A stretch of DNA of 64,000 bases from Acinetobacter brisouii CIP 110357 (GTDB lineage Bacteria; Pseudomonadota; Gammaproteobacteria; Pseudomonadales; Moraxellaceae). The stretch lies in NCBI RefSeq assembly GCF_000488275.1, contig NZ_KI530765.1, forward strand, positions 22,483-86,482, given 5' to 3'. The translations under genes and the position numbers were made by a program. This document shows positions 1 to 8,925 of the stretch, in pieces (position 1 is the first letter of the stretch; each line of letters begins with the position of its first letter). The notes beneath the pieces were generated by a model. That model was not told the DNA's origin. It worked only from the letters and a program-made list of their open reading frames with translations, and did not search any database.

Positions 1-732
1 TGGTTACTGAAAATTGTGGCAACGACCCTAGGTGAAACGCTAGGGGACTTTATTGCTCAAACATTAAATCTAGGTTATTTAACAGGAATCGCCATTACAG
101 GTGTTGGTTTTCTGATTGTATTGGCTGTACAACTTCGCTTAAAAAAATTCATTCCTGTCGTGTTCTGGTTAGTGATTATCGGGACGACCACATTGGGAAC
201 AGAAATTTCAGATGCTATTGACCGTACCTTCCATCTTGGCTACACAGGAGGTAGTTTGCTCTTGTTCTCTGGCTTAGTGGCAGCCTTAAGTTTTTGGTAT
301 AAAAAATATCGTAATTTGTCAGTCTACCCAATCTATGAATTACCCAAAGAACTGTATTACTGGATCGCGATTTTGTTCTCAAACAGTCTGGGTACAGCAT
401 TCGGTGACTTTTTAGGAGACGCCTTGGGGCTGAGTTATTTACAAGGCTCAATGGTAACGGGGGGTATTATTGCGCTGGTTATTCTGTTGCATAAATTCTC
501 CAAAGTGAATCATATCATTTTGTTCTGGATCGCATTTGTATTTACTCGTCCATTTGGCGCAACTTTTGGGGACTTCCTGACAAAACCGATGGCAAAAGGT
601 GGGCTGGATTTGGGGACACTCAATGCATCATTGGTCGCTATAGCTATAATGGCAATATTAATAGTGTTGTCACACATTCAGCATAGCCGTAACTTGGCAC
701 AAAATGCAGATTTTCAAATTTTAAAAGATTAG
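1..732 (+). CDS. DUF347 repeat membrane protein, 5' end outside the window
   Basis: The frame is open to the first base, so the true N-terminus lies upstream; the GTG at 16 falls inside a conserved repeat and is not the likely start. About 243 residues are visible. The protein is strongly hydrophobic, with roughly eight membrane segments, and carries four copies of a short motif ending in Asp (TLGETLGDF, TLGTEISDA, SLGTAFGDF, PFGATFGDF), which is the DUF347/COG4705 pattern. It is an inner-membrane protein of unknown function. It lies 18 bp before a PAP2 phosphatase gene on the same strand and is probably co-transcribed with it. Confidence 0.8.
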   Translation, partial: WLLKIVATTLGETLGDFIAQTLNLGYLTGIAITGVGFLIVLAVQLRLKKFIPVVFWLVIIGTTTLGTEISDAIDRTFHLGYTGGSLLLFSGLVAALSFWYKKYRNLSVYPIYELPKELYYWIAILFSNSLGTAFGDFLGDALGLSYLQGSMVTGGIIALVILLHKFSKVNHIILFWIAFVFTRPFGATFGDFLTKPMAKGGLDLGTLNASLVAIAIMAILIVLSHIQHSRNLAQNADFQILKD

Positions 733-750
733 CAGATCAAGGAAAATAAG

Positions 751-1347
751 ATGTCATTAGAACCCTTCAATCTGCAACTTTTTTTGGCCATTAATGCTAG
801 CCCCATGGCTCATTTATCAACGATTCATCTTGCGATTTTTATTGCCAATGATTTGTTATATCTGATACCGCTATTTTTGCTGGCTTACTGGGCTACTGGT
901 GATCATATTCAAAAGCAAATTGCATTGAAATCAGTATGTGTAGCGTTGTTGGCATTAGGTGTTGCTCAAATTATTGGCCATGTTTATCCACATCCTCGCC
1001 CGTTTATGATGGGGATTGGTCGAACGCTTATTTATCATGTGCCTGATCCGTCATTTCCTAGTGATCACATGACATTATTTAGCTCAATCGCAGTCACTTT
1101 TTTACTGTCCCGTAAGTATTTAATTGGTTGGGTTATTTTTATAATGGCATGGATTGTAGCATGGGCACGGATATATATCGGTGTACATTTTCCATTCGAT
1201 ATGATTGGTGCGTTTATCTTGTCCATCAGCATTGCTTTACTAATGGAGCCAGTCTGGAAAAAAATTGGTGATCAATTTACTCAGCTATTCATTTATTTGT
1301 ATGAAATGACTTTAGGGAGATTATTGAAGATCAATAAAGCAAATTAA
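751..1347 (+). CDS. PAP2-family membrane phosphatase (undecaprenyl-diphosphatase-like)
   Basis: This 198-residue protein has several membrane segments and the three PAP2 signatures: HPRP at about 81-84, PSDH at 103-106, and Arg140 followed by His146 and Asp150. The family removes phosphate from lipid pyrophosphates at the membrane, as BcrC-type enzymes recycle undecaprenyl pyrophosphate. Histidines of motifs 2 and 3 are present, so activity is likely; the substrate cannot be read from sequence. A GGA-containing ribosome site precedes the ATG. It follows the DUF347 gene closely. The IS6-family remnant begins about 60 bp downstream. Confidence 0.75.
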   Translation: MSLEPFNLQLFLAINASPMAHLSTIHLAIFIANDLLYLIPLFLLAYWATGDHIQKQIALKSVCVALLALGVAQIIGHVYPHPRPFMMGIGRTLIYHVPDPSFPSDHMTLFSSIAVTFLLSRKYLIGWVIFIMAWIVAWARIYIGVHFPFDMIGAFILSISIALLMEPVWKKIGDQFTQLFIYLYEMTLGRLLKINKAN

Positions 1348-1410
1348 AAAGTATCTTCCTGATCAGGAAACCTCACCTAAAAGTGAACATATCTTTTAGA
1401 TGGGAATTAG

Positions 1411-1549
1411 CGCACTGTTGCAAATAGCCATTGATGATAAGCTAAATAATCTTTTAGCTAAAAGTTTAGTATATGAATCCCTTCCATGGTCGACATTTTC
1501 AGGGCGAAATTATTCTTTGGGCTGTGCGCTGGTATTGTAAATATGGCAT
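1411..1549 (+). mobile_element. IS6-family left-end remnant (first copy)
   Basis: The terminal repeat cGCACTGTTGCAAA resembles the IS6/IS26 end. It is followed by a leader and an ATG at 1473 whose translation begins MNPFHGRHFQGEIILWAV, the start of an IS6-family transposase. Similarity stops after about codon 25, near 1549, so no working transposase remains. A second copy of the same end lies at 17590 in the same orientation. Confidence 0.75.
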
Positions 1550-1624
1550 TTGGGAGGGAATTAGAAGGCTAGAATGAATTAAGTGGTATCCGCTCAATGG
1601 GAAGCAGATACCGAGAAAAATAGA

Positions 1625-2233
1625 TTATTGAATAAAACCAAGCTGTTTGCTGATTCTGTCCAAAACAGGTTGTTTCTTGGCTTGGAAAACAGTTTTATTG
1701 TCCTGAATCAGGTTATTGCCATGAGTATCAATCGAAATGATCAGTGGACCAAAGACTTTGACACGGTTAATCCATAAAGTTTCAGGCATGCCCAGATCTT
1801 GCCATTCTGCGCCTTCAATTTCTTCAACCAACGTGGCAGCCAGTACCGCACAGCCACCTGGGAAAATGGCATGTACAGCTTTATGTTCCTGACAGCCTGC
1901 GGCAGTTTCAGGCCCCATGCCACCTTTACCAACAATCAGTTTGACCCCAGTTTTAGCAATAAATTCGCGTTCGAATTTTTCCATACGCATACTGGTGGTT
2001 GGACCAATGGATACCATTTCAAAACGATCATCATCTTTTTTACGGACAATTGGGCCAGCATGGAAAATTGCGCCACCTTCCAAGTTCACTGGCAGTTCAC
2101 GCCCTTGTTCAATCAGACGACGATGCGCAACGTCACGGCAGGTCACTAAACGGCCTGTCAAATACACCACATCACCGACTTTCAGGTCAGCCAGATCTTC
2201 ATCACGAATCGGGGTTGTCAGGATTTTTTTCAT
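1625..2233 (-). CDS. ttdB: L(+)-tartrate dehydratase beta subunit
   Basis: This 202-residue protein matches the beta subunit of class I fumarase/tartrate dehydratases: an early [18 protein letters not shown] block, then [12 protein letters not shown], and it is the same size as E. coli TtdB (201). With TtdA it dehydrates L-tartrate to oxaloacetate in the cytoplasm. Its ATG overlaps the TtdA stop codon by four bases (ATGA), so the two are translationally coupled. Placement with a TtuB-like transporter favours tartrate over fumarate as substrate, but a related diacid cannot be excluded. Confidence 0.85.
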   Translation of the reverse strand: MKKILTTPIRDEDLADLKVGDVVYLTGRLVTCRDVAHRRLIEQGRELPVNLEGGAIFHAGPIVRKKDDDRFEMVSIGPTTSMRMEKFEREFIAKTGVKLIVGKGGMGPETAAGCQEHKAVHAIFPGGCAVLAATLVEEIEGAEWQDLGMPETLWINRVKVFGPLIISIDTHGNNLIQDNKTVFQAKKQPVLDRISKQLGFIQ

Positions 2234-3129
2234 AGTACAACTCCTTCATGTGACAGGATTTCATAAGACATGTCAGGGTTAATCCGGATTTTGCCGCGGC
2301 GGTGTGCCCAGCAACCTGTGTTGACTGCAACTCCAATGGTGGATGGATGGCGCGCAGAGGATTCAATATTAACTCCCATTACGCTGTTGTTGCCTGTTAA
2401 GCCCTGTGGTCCAATACCAATTTCATTGAGACCTTGTTCCAGCAAGTCTTCCATCAGTGCAGCACGCGGGTTATCGCTTTTTGAATCGACTGGACGCATG
2501 ATGGCGAGTTTAGACAGACGTGCCGCGGTTTCTACGGAGGTTGATACGCCAACCCCAACCAAAAGTGGAGGGCAAGCATTTACACCACGCTCGGTGATCA
2601 CATCCATCACAAATTCTGCAACACCTTCATAGCCTTGTCCTGGCATCAGGACTTTGGCAGCACCAGGAAGGGTACAACCGCCGCCTGCCATGTAGACATC
2701 AATGGTACAGGTATCGGTTTCTGGGACAATGCGCCAGTCCAGCCATGGAATTTGTGTGCCTGTGTTGGTTCCTGTATTTTTTTCGTCGAAGGTTTCTACA
2801 GCATTGTGACGTAAAGGACCTTTGCGGGTGGCTTCAGCCGTCGCTTCCTGCAAAATTTCCTGCAATTCACCGAGTAATGGAAAATGTGCACCTGCTTCAA
2901 CAAAGTACTGGATCACGCCTGTGTCTTGGCAGCTTGGTCGGTCAAGTTTGTCTGCGGCTTCTTGATTGGCATCCATCGAGTCATAGATTGATTTGGCGAG
3001 CGGATTGGTTTCCAGTGTGCGTAGCTCGATCAATTTTTTGTTGACATCTTTCGGTAAGCGTTTACCAATATAGGCTGTGAATTTCGCCATGGTGTCCGTA
3101 AGGGACTGGATGGCAAGCTGTTTGTCCAT
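2230..3129 (-). CDS. ttdA: L(+)-tartrate dehydratase alpha subunit (Fe-S)
   Basis: About 299 residues, collinear with E. coli TtdA (303). Cysteines expected to ligate the 4Fe-4S cluster are seen in [17 protein letters not shown] and [10 protein letters not shown]. The HNAVE and [11 protein letters not shown] blocks of the class I hydro-lyase alpha subunit are present. The start is set at the ATG at 3129, which has AAAGGAG seven bases upstream; a longer TTG start at 3147 would bury that ribosome site. It is the first dehydratase gene after the transporter gene (36 bp gap), and with ttdB forms one transcription unit. Confidence 0.85.
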   Translation of the reverse strand: MDKQLAIQSLTDTMAKFTAYIGKRLPKDVNKKLIELRTLETNPLAKSIYDSMDANQEAADKLDRPSCQDTGVIQYFVEAGAHFPLLGELQEILQEATAEATRKGPLRHNAVETFDEKNTGTNTGTQIPWLDWRIVPETDTCTIDVYMAGGGCTLPGAAKVLMPGQGYEGVAEFVMDVITERGVNACPPLLVGVGVSTSVETAARLSKLAIMRPVDSKSDNPRAALMEDLLEQGLNEIGIGPQGLTGNNSVMGVNIESSARHPSTIGVAVNTGCWAHRRGKIRINPDMSYEILSHEGVVL

Positions 3130-3165
3130 GTGATACTCCTTTGACAAATCTGAAAAAATAGGTTG

Positions 3166-4470
3166 CTAGGCTTCGTTTGAAGCGTTGTTGGCATTCATCT
3201 TGGTTTTGTGGCTTGCACTTAAAATCAGGGTAAGTACCGTAGAGATAACGAGTAGCCCTGCAATGAAATACAATCCACCATTGAAACTGCCTGTCTGATC
3301 TTTAATCCAGCCAATCATCGCTGGTCCTGCAAAGCCGCCGAGGTTGCCAATCGAGTTGATGGTAGCGATTCCTGTTGCTGCGGCGGTACCTGACAGGAAC
3401 ATGGTTGGCATACTCCAAAGCGGTGGTTTTGAGCAGCTAATCCCGATATTGACGACACTCAGTGCAGCAATTAGCCCAAGCGCATTGTGGGTTTGGGCAG
3501 CAATCACTAGCCCTGCAACCGCAATCAGGCAAGCAAGCGCAACATGCCATGTACGTTCACCCGTACGGTCAGAGTGGCGTGACCATAAAATCATGGCAAT
3601 AACAGAGAGAATGGGTGGAATGGCATTTAGAAAGCCGACGGTCATTGCCGATACGCCTAATTCTTTAATAATTTGTGGTGCCCAAATTCCGAGGGTATAT
3701 AATCCTGCCGATGTTCCAAAATACACGCAGGCAAGGGCAAGAACTTTCGGGTTGGTCAAACCACGGATGATGCTGTGGTGTTCATGAGTCTGTTTTTGCT
3801 GATGCTCTTGTTGCATGGTCTGAATCAACCATTCTTTTTCATCAGCAGCTAACCATGTGGCTTTTTCTGGGCGATCGGTCATGTAGAAAAACACCACCAC
3901 ACCTAAAATCAGCGCAGGTACAGCTTCAATCAGAAACATCCACTGCCAGCCAGCCAAATTCATAAAACCGTGCATTTCCAGTAATGCTGCGGAAATTGGT
4001 GAGCCAATCGCGGTTGCAATTGGGGCAGCCGCCATAAATAAAGCAATCACACTTGCACGATAGCGCACAGGAAACCAATAGCTAAGGTACAAAATAATGC
4101 CAGGGAAGAAGCCAGCTTCAGCCACGCCAAGCAAGAAGCGCATGACATAAAAACTGGTCGAGCTATGTATAAAAGCCATACCACCTGCAATCAGTCCCCA
4201 CGTGAGCATGACGCGGGCAATCCAGAGCCGTGCGCCAACTTTATGCAAAATAATGTTGGATGGGACTTCAAAGAGAAAATAACCTACGAAGAAAATCCCT
4301 GCACCAAAACCAAGAACTGAGGCACTAAAACCAAGGTCTTGTTTCATGGTCAGTGCAGCAAAACCAATATTGACCCGATCAATATACGCAATCAGATATA
4401 ACAGCATGATAAACGGTACAATTCTCCACGTAATTTTGCGTAGTACCCGTTTCTCTAAATCCATATCCAT
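3166..4470 (-). CDS. MFS transporter of the ACS family, probable tartrate importer (TtuB-like)
   Basis: This 434-residue protein has about twelve membrane segments and a long central cytoplasmic loop rich in Gln and His (about 215-232). The N-terminal pattern RIVPFIMLLYLIAYIDRVNIG and the later GVAEAGFFPG are typical of anion:cation symporters such as TtuB, ExuT and GudP. It is the promoter-proximal gene of the ttdAB operon, which supports tartrate or a similar hydroxydicarboxylate as substrate. The start at 4470 has GGAGAA upstream. Substrate assignment is from context only. Confidence 0.75.
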   Translation of the reverse strand: MDMDLEKRVLRKITWRIVPFIMLLYLIAYIDRVNIGFAALTMKQDLGFSASVLGFGAGIFFVGYFLFEVPSNIILHKVGARLWIARVMLTWGLIAGGMAFIHSSTSFYVMRFLLGVAEAGFFPGIILYLSYWFPVRYRASVIALFMAAAPIATAIGSPISAALLEMHGFMNLAGWQWMFLIEAVPALILGVVVFFYMTDRPEKATWLAADEKEWLIQTMQQEHQQKQTHEHHSIIRGLTNPKVLALACVYFGTSAGLYTLGIWAPQIIKELGVSAMTVGFLNAIPPILSVIAMILWSRHSDRTGERTWHVALACLIAVAGLVIAAQTHNALGLIAALSVVNIGISCSKPPLWSMPTMFLSGTAAATGIATINSIGNLGGFAGPAMIGWIKDQTGSFNGGLYFIAGLLVISTVLTLILSASHKTKMNANNASNEA

Positions 4471-4678
4471 GAGAAGAATTCTCCATTTTTCCTAAAGATT
4501 ACCAATCGATACTTCATGATCGAATTTGACGAATGGCTTCCTTGTACCAAGCCGCATTCCTCTGCGACTTTTATTGTTGTGATGGGTACAAGGAGGTAAC
4601 CTGAAGCCATAGTAGCGGCTTTGAAAAATAGAAAAATCGCGCTAAAGTTAAATCACTATTGCAAAAAACTGAATAATC

Positions 4679-5584
4679 ATGAGTACGGATACAGAATTAG
4701 GATTTTTTTGTTTACTAATAAAACAGGGAAGCCTTGTTGCCACAGCACGGGAATTAAACCTGACACCACCCGCGGTTTCGCGGCGTTTAAACCAGATTGA
4801 ACAACGCCTGGGGGTGCGCTTGCTGAATCGAACAACGCGTCGTATTAGTCTGACTCATGAAGGCGAAATTTATTATGAAAATGCACTGCGGATTTTGAAT
4901 GAAATTGATGACATGGAACGACTGGTTGCCAGTAGTCGTGTTGCCCCGAAAGGCTTATTACGCATCAATGCACCTTTGGGCTTTGGTCGATCCTATATTG
5001 CGCCAGCGATTAGCCAGTTTGCCAAAATTTATCCTGATGTTGAAGTTCAGCTACATTTGAGTGATCGTCCAGTGACTTTGCCTGATGATGCCGTCGATGT
5101 CGTGATCCGATTTGGTGAACTGCCAGATTCACGTATTATTGCCAAGAAGCTGATAGCACATCGGCGTTTGCTTTGCGCTTCACCGATTTATTTAAAGAAA
5201 AATGGTGTACCGCAAGTTCCGCATGATTTAACCCTACATCAGTGTATTGTGCTGCGGCAAAATGATACGGCATATGGGAATTGGCGTTTTAATAGAGCAG
5301 CACAGCTTGAAACCATTAAAGTACATGGCAAGTTGAGCACGAATGATGGTGCAGTGGCACTCAATTGGGCGCTTGAGGGGCATGGGATTTTAATGCGTGC
5401 CGAATGGGAAGTTGCTAAATACTTGAAAAGTGGTCGCTTGGTGCAGATTTTAACAGAATATAATACTGCTCCCGCGGATGTGTATGCTGTGTACTTGGAT
5501 CGACTACAACATTCTCCACGAGTATCGTATTTTATTGATTATTTACATGGATATTTAGAAAAATGTATTGATCAATTACAATGA
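4679..5584 (+). CDS. LysR-family regulator divergent from the tartrate operon
   Basis: This 301-residue protein has an N-terminal winged helix (residues about 4-62; ATARELNLTPPAVSRRLNQIEQRLG is cut here only by length) and a substrate-binding domain of the type that includes the E. coli regulators TtdR and YafC. It is transcribed away from the transporter-ttdAB operon across a 208-bp gap, the usual arrangement for a LysR activator of its neighbours. Inferred role: tartrate-responsive activator. The effector is not identifiable from sequence. Confidence 0.75.
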   Translation: MSTDTELGFFCLLIKQGSLVATARELNLTPPAVSRRLNQIEQRLGVRLLNRTTRRISLTHEGEIYYENALRILNEIDDMERLVASSRVAPKGLLRINAPLGFGRSYIAPAISQFAKIYPDVEVQLHLSDRPVTLPDDAVDVVIRFGELPDSRIIAKKLIAHRRLLCASPIYLKKNGVPQVPHDLTLHQCIVLRQNDTAYGNWRFNRAAQLETIKVHGKLSTNDGAVALNWALEGHGILMRAEWEVAKYLKSGRLVQILTEYNTAPADVYAVYLDRLQHSPRVSYFIDYLHGYLEKCIDQLQ

Positions 5585-5915
5585 TTGAGTAATGTTCATT
5601 CCTATCTTTGTCAGAAAACTTGGCAACATAAATTTTAAATTGGATTGAGGCTGTGTTTCAGTGCTTTTATAAGTATGATTGTAATAGATCATGAGGGTAC
5701 CCAAGATTAAGGAATGGGTTCATCATGATGATATGTAAGTGAATCTTTAAAAATTAGATTCTGAATTTTTATCTTTTTAATAACTTTATTAATAAATCAG
5801 CATTATAATATTGATGATTAGATTTCAAAATATCCTATTATTTCCATTATAGTTTTTATTTGAGAAATTTTGTCTTACCAACAAAGAATAGAAAAATAGT
5901 TTTCTATACAAACCA
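5585..5915. other. A+T-rich intergenic stretch with no recognised gene
   Basis: The 331 bases after the LysR gene are very A+T-rich. I see no convincing ORF, RNA gene or repeat here; the only clear element is the palindrome that follows at 5916. Confidence 0.5.
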
Positions 5916-5949
5916 TGATAAAAACTCATGTATACATGAGTTTTTATCA
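5916..5949. promoter_or_regulatory. Perfect 34-bp palindromic operator
   Basis: Each 17-base arm reads TGATAAAAACTCATGTA. It lies 66 bp before the exporter ATG. Related 34-bp sites occur at 14466-14499 (both arms recognisable) and 17528-17561 (good right arm), and a half site at 14391-14405. The distribution suggests one regulator binding all of them, probably the LysR protein encoded at 16403-17347. Confidence 0.7.
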
Positions 5950-6015
5950 ATTTAATTCAACTTTAAAATTCTTGAATAAAAAATTATGATTTATTTTTTT
6001 AATTAGATAAATCTT

Positions 6016-6921
6016 ATGAATCGTCAAATTGCAACATTAATAGGTATTTCAGCTTTATTGCTTTGGTCTACTCTAGTAGGTTTACTTAGGCTTTCAACTG
6101 AAAAGTTTGGTCCAATCTATACAGTTACTTATGTTTATACTTTAAGTGCTATGATTTTATATTTATCCTATGGGCTACCAGATTTCAAAAAAGTTTCTAA
6201 AAAATTCTTATTTATTTCTAGTCTGCTTTTCGTTATTTTTGAATTATGCTTTGCATTTTCAATTACTTTATCAAACTCATCTGAAAAATCTATTGAGATG
6301 AATATTATTTTTAGCTTATGGCCAACCTTAATTATTTTAATGATGGCATTCCTAAAAGAAGAAAAAGTTAACTTTTTAACTATCATTGGTGTATTGGTTA
6401 GCTTTAGTGGCGTTATCTTAATTAATTATCATAAAAAATTAAATTTTGTGGATAATTTCCATAAAAGCCCAGTCAGTTACTTACTTATCTTTATTGCATC
6501 TTTACTTTGGGCAGTATATTGCATTTATACTAAAAAGCACAGTAATGGCACCAATGCCATTTCATTGTATTTTATCTTAACAGCTATTGCATTATGGATT
6601 TTAACCTTATTCACTCAAGGTTTTCATCTACCCCAAATAGACGGTTTTATGAGTTATACGGTTATTGGTATAAATGCTGTTTTCTTTGCTATGGGTTATT
6701 TGGCATGGAATACAGGTATTATTAAAGGGAATATGCCGGTATTAATCATGTTATCTTATTTTTCACCAATTCTTTCATCAGTTTTTTCAACCATAGTTTT
6801 GAATTCAAGTTTATCTTCAAATTTCTGGTATGGAGCGTTAACTGTCACTCTTGGATCATTAATTTGCTGGTTTTCGATTCATAAAAACCACAATACCAAA
6901 AATCTTGAGGTAGCATCCTAG
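6016..6921 (+). CDS. yddG: YddG-like DMT-family exporter
   Basis: This 301-residue protein has about ten membrane segments as two EamA repeats. It aligns by eye along its length with E. coli YddG, including the starts MNRQIATLIG versus MTRQKATLIG and the ends FWYGALTVTLGSLICWF versus FWQGALMVCGGSLLCWL. YddG exports aromatic amino acids and related compounds. Codon use is A+T-rich. The palindromic operator at 5916-5949 lies just upstream and is shared with the Rieske/BCCT region, so the exporter may belong to that regulon. Transcription probably ends at the hairpin at 7151. Confidence 0.75.
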   Translation: MNRQIATLIGISALLLWSTLVGLLRLSTEKFGPIYTVTYVYTLSAMILYLSYGLPDFKKVSKKFLFISSLLFVIFELCFAFSITLSNSSEKSIEMNIIFSLWPTLIILMMAFLKEEKVNFLTIIGVLVSFSGVILINYHKKLNFVDNFHKSPVSYLLIFIASLLWAVYCIYTKKHSNGTNAISLYFILTAIALWILTLFTQGFHLPQIDGFMSYTVIGINAVFFAMGYLAWNTGIIKGNMPVLIMLSYFSPILSSVFSTIVLNSSLSSNFWYGALTVTLGSLICWFSIHKNHNTKNLEVAS

Positions 6922-7150
6922 TTGATTGACATGAGAGTAATGCCCGAGATGCTTATCTTCAAAATTGATTATGAATAACTAAAACAATCATAATTATTTT
7001 ACGGAAGTTCAAAATTCCGACCTCTAATATTTTAATTCCTAGTTCAGATAAAAGGCTAAATAAATCATAATAACCAATATAATGACATAACTGCTAAATT
7101 CGAAAAATTCGATTATTAGAATGATATTTTAAATAAAAAACTTATTATAA

Positions 7151-7185
7151 AAAATTAAGGAAGCCTAATAGGCTTCCTTAATTTT
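7151..7185. terminator. Bidirectional terminator between exporter and porin
   Basis: A 16-bp stem (AAAATTAAGGAAGCCT and its complement) with a 3-base loop is followed by T-rich sequence on both strands. It serves the rightward exporter gene and the leftward porin gene. Confidence 0.85.
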
Positions 7186-7214
7186 TTAATAGCTTAAGTT
7201 AAGGTTATTTAACT

Positions 7215-8372
7215 TCAGAAATTGTAAATAAACATGATATTCAACAATTTATCCAATTTTCCATCATCACCTTGTGCCAATGAATTTCTCGCCCCACCAA
7301 CAAATGGATCATTTTTGCTCATGACATATTCAGTATATAGCGTTATATTTTTATGGCTCCAAGCAACCCCTAGAATATTTCGCTCTGAATCTGCAAAATT
7401 TTTATCTTTTTTATCAAACCCACTATAAACAAAATAAGGTGTGATATTCAGGAAGTTCCTTACATTATTAAATGTATAATTTATATCTACCGTATAAAAA
7501 TAGCCTGTGTTCGCAATATCATATTCAGCATCAAATGAACCAAACGTTGATACTGCGGGAATAAGCACATCTTTATTGTCGATTGAGGTTTTACCACCAG
7601 TTAAAGAAATGCCCAGGTTTTTATAACTCATTGTATTGAACAGTGCCCAAGCTTTACGAGAACCATCTTGTGAGGTGCTACGATTTTTAATATCTGAATA
7701 CCAGTAACTTCCACCTACTGTCATTTTCAAATCATCATACGGATGAATGTCCTGACTGACGCGCGCCATCCACATATTTTTTTCTTGTAAATTTGTCTCT
7801 GATGACTTTACCAAGTTTGCTGTATAGCGGGCTGCATCTTGGCTTGCACCATGATAGTTACCACCATCAGTTAAAAAATAAGCTAAGTCAAACTTGGTCG
7901 ATGAAGGCATCTCAAAATGATATTTCACACCGAGGTCATGTGCATCTTGCAAGCCCATAGTGTTGTTGATTCCCGCATAGAAACTACTGTCCCAATATTG
8001 ACCTGGGCCAAATGGAATTGGCTGCAAACCAACAGTAAGATTGTCCGTCGAGTTCATTTTATAGCCCATGTAACCATCAACCAAAGTTGAAAAGTCACAA
8101 AGTTTGTCGTATTGATAACAACGGTATTCGGCGCGCCCAAACAACTTCTTAGATTGATAATCTAATTTTAAAATACCCGCATCAAACTGCACTTTTTGAT
8201 CGGATGCCGACTCACCATATTGTTTGTCTTGATAACTGGCACGCACAGCACCTGATACGGTCAATGCCCCTAAATCACTGTCTGGATTACCTAAAGTAAT
8301 CCCTGCAAAAGATGGCAAGCCTATTCCTGCTATTAATAAACCAATACTGGCTTTAAGAAAAACTTGATTCAT
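7215..8372 (-). CDS. Outer-membrane porin
   Basis: This 385-residue protein begins with a signal peptide ending near LPSFAG. The body has alternating beta-strand patterns and the chain ends in an aromatic (YNF), the usual C-terminal signature for outer-membrane barrels. No specific porin family can be named with confidence. It lies immediately downstream of the Rieske/oxidase operon on the same strand but 186 bp away behind a hairpin, so it may have its own promoter. Context suggests it admits the substrate of that operon. Confidence 0.7.
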   Translation of the reverse strand: MNQVFLKASIGLLIAGIGLPSFAGITLGNPDSDLGALTVSGAVRASYQDKQYGESASDQKVQFDAGILKLDYQSKKLFGRAEYRCYQYDKLCDFSTLVDGYMGYKMNSTDNLTVGLQPIPFGPGQYWDSSFYAGINNTMGLQDAHDLGVKYHFEMPSSTKFDLAYFLTDGGNYHGASQDAARYTANLVKSSETNLQEKNMWMARVSQDIHPYDDLKMTVGGSYWYSDIKNRSTSQDGSRKAWALFNTMSYKNLGISLTGGKTSIDNKDVLIPAVSTFGSFDAEYDIANTGYFYTVDINYTFNNVRNFLNITPYFVYSGFDKKDKNFADSERNILGVAWSHKNITLYTEYVMSKNDPFVGGARNSLAQGDDGKLDKLLNIMFIYNF

Positions 8373-8490
8373 TTAGTCACATGTCCTTTTTAAATGAAAC
8401 TTTAAGAAAAATTTAATCCCTTTTGTCTTACGTGTTCAGGTGACACATCACTATTTTTTAATGACATGCTTAGCCTGAGTACCTACTTTC

Positions 8491-8525
8491 AGCTACAGGA
8501 GATCTATGAAAAATCACCTGTAGCT
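8491..8525. other. Hairpin between porin and cupin genes
   Basis: Nine-base arms AGCTACAGG and CCTGTAGCT enclose a 17-base loop with a further GAT/ATC pairing. There is no strong T tail on the minus strand, so it may attenuate or stabilise the leftward transcript instead of ending it. Confidence 0.4.
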
Positions 8526-8558
8526 TTAGAAAAAAACTTTTAAATACAACGATTATTT

Positions 8559-8912
8559 TTAAGCAATACCATGCAGTTCTTTCCAGTTACCTGGATGGAC
8601 AACATATCCAAACAAAGCATGCCCACCATAAACAAGCTCTGTTCCCTCTGGAATCCACAACATTTGTCCTGGACGAACCTCATATTTTTGACCGTTGGCA
8701 GTTAGTTCAAAACAGCCCTCTATCACAAAAACCACTTCGTCATAGAGAACCTGCCAAGTCACTTCTGCACCTTCCCAACGCGCAAAACCAATTCCCATAT
8801 TGGGTGACACATCAGCTCCTAATGCTCTGGCAACATAAGCCGTACCATTTGGGGTTTCGCCGCGTAAATTAAAATTGAGTTGAGCACTATCAACTAACTT
8901 CACTTCTTTCAT
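8559..8912 (-). CDS. Cupin-fold protein (EutQ-like), last gene of the Rieske/oxidase operon
   Basis: About 117 residues with a single cupin barrel: the segment FVIEGCFELTANGQKYEVRP followed by PGQMLWIPEG is a typical cupin motif 1 to 2 run. The ATG at 8912 is preferred because it lies 13 bp after the upstream gene stop, whereas the longest frame would overlap that gene. EutQ-like cupins accompany amine catabolism genes, but a precise activity is not known for this one. The metal-binding histidines of classic cupins are largely missing, so a non-metal or regulatory role is possible. Confidence 0.65.
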   Translation of the reverse strand: MKEVKLVDSAQLNFNLRGETPNGTAYVARALGADVSPNMGIGFARWEGAEVTWQVLYDEVVFVIEGCFELTANGQKYEVRPGQMLWIPEGTELVYGGHALFGYVVHPGNWKELHGIA

Positions 8913-8925
8913 ATCTTTACTTCGC

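Noticed and set aside
690..712. Sigma-54-like TTGGCAC...TGCA inside the DUF347 gene
   Set aside because: The spacing between the GG and GC boxes is too short and it lies within coding sequence.
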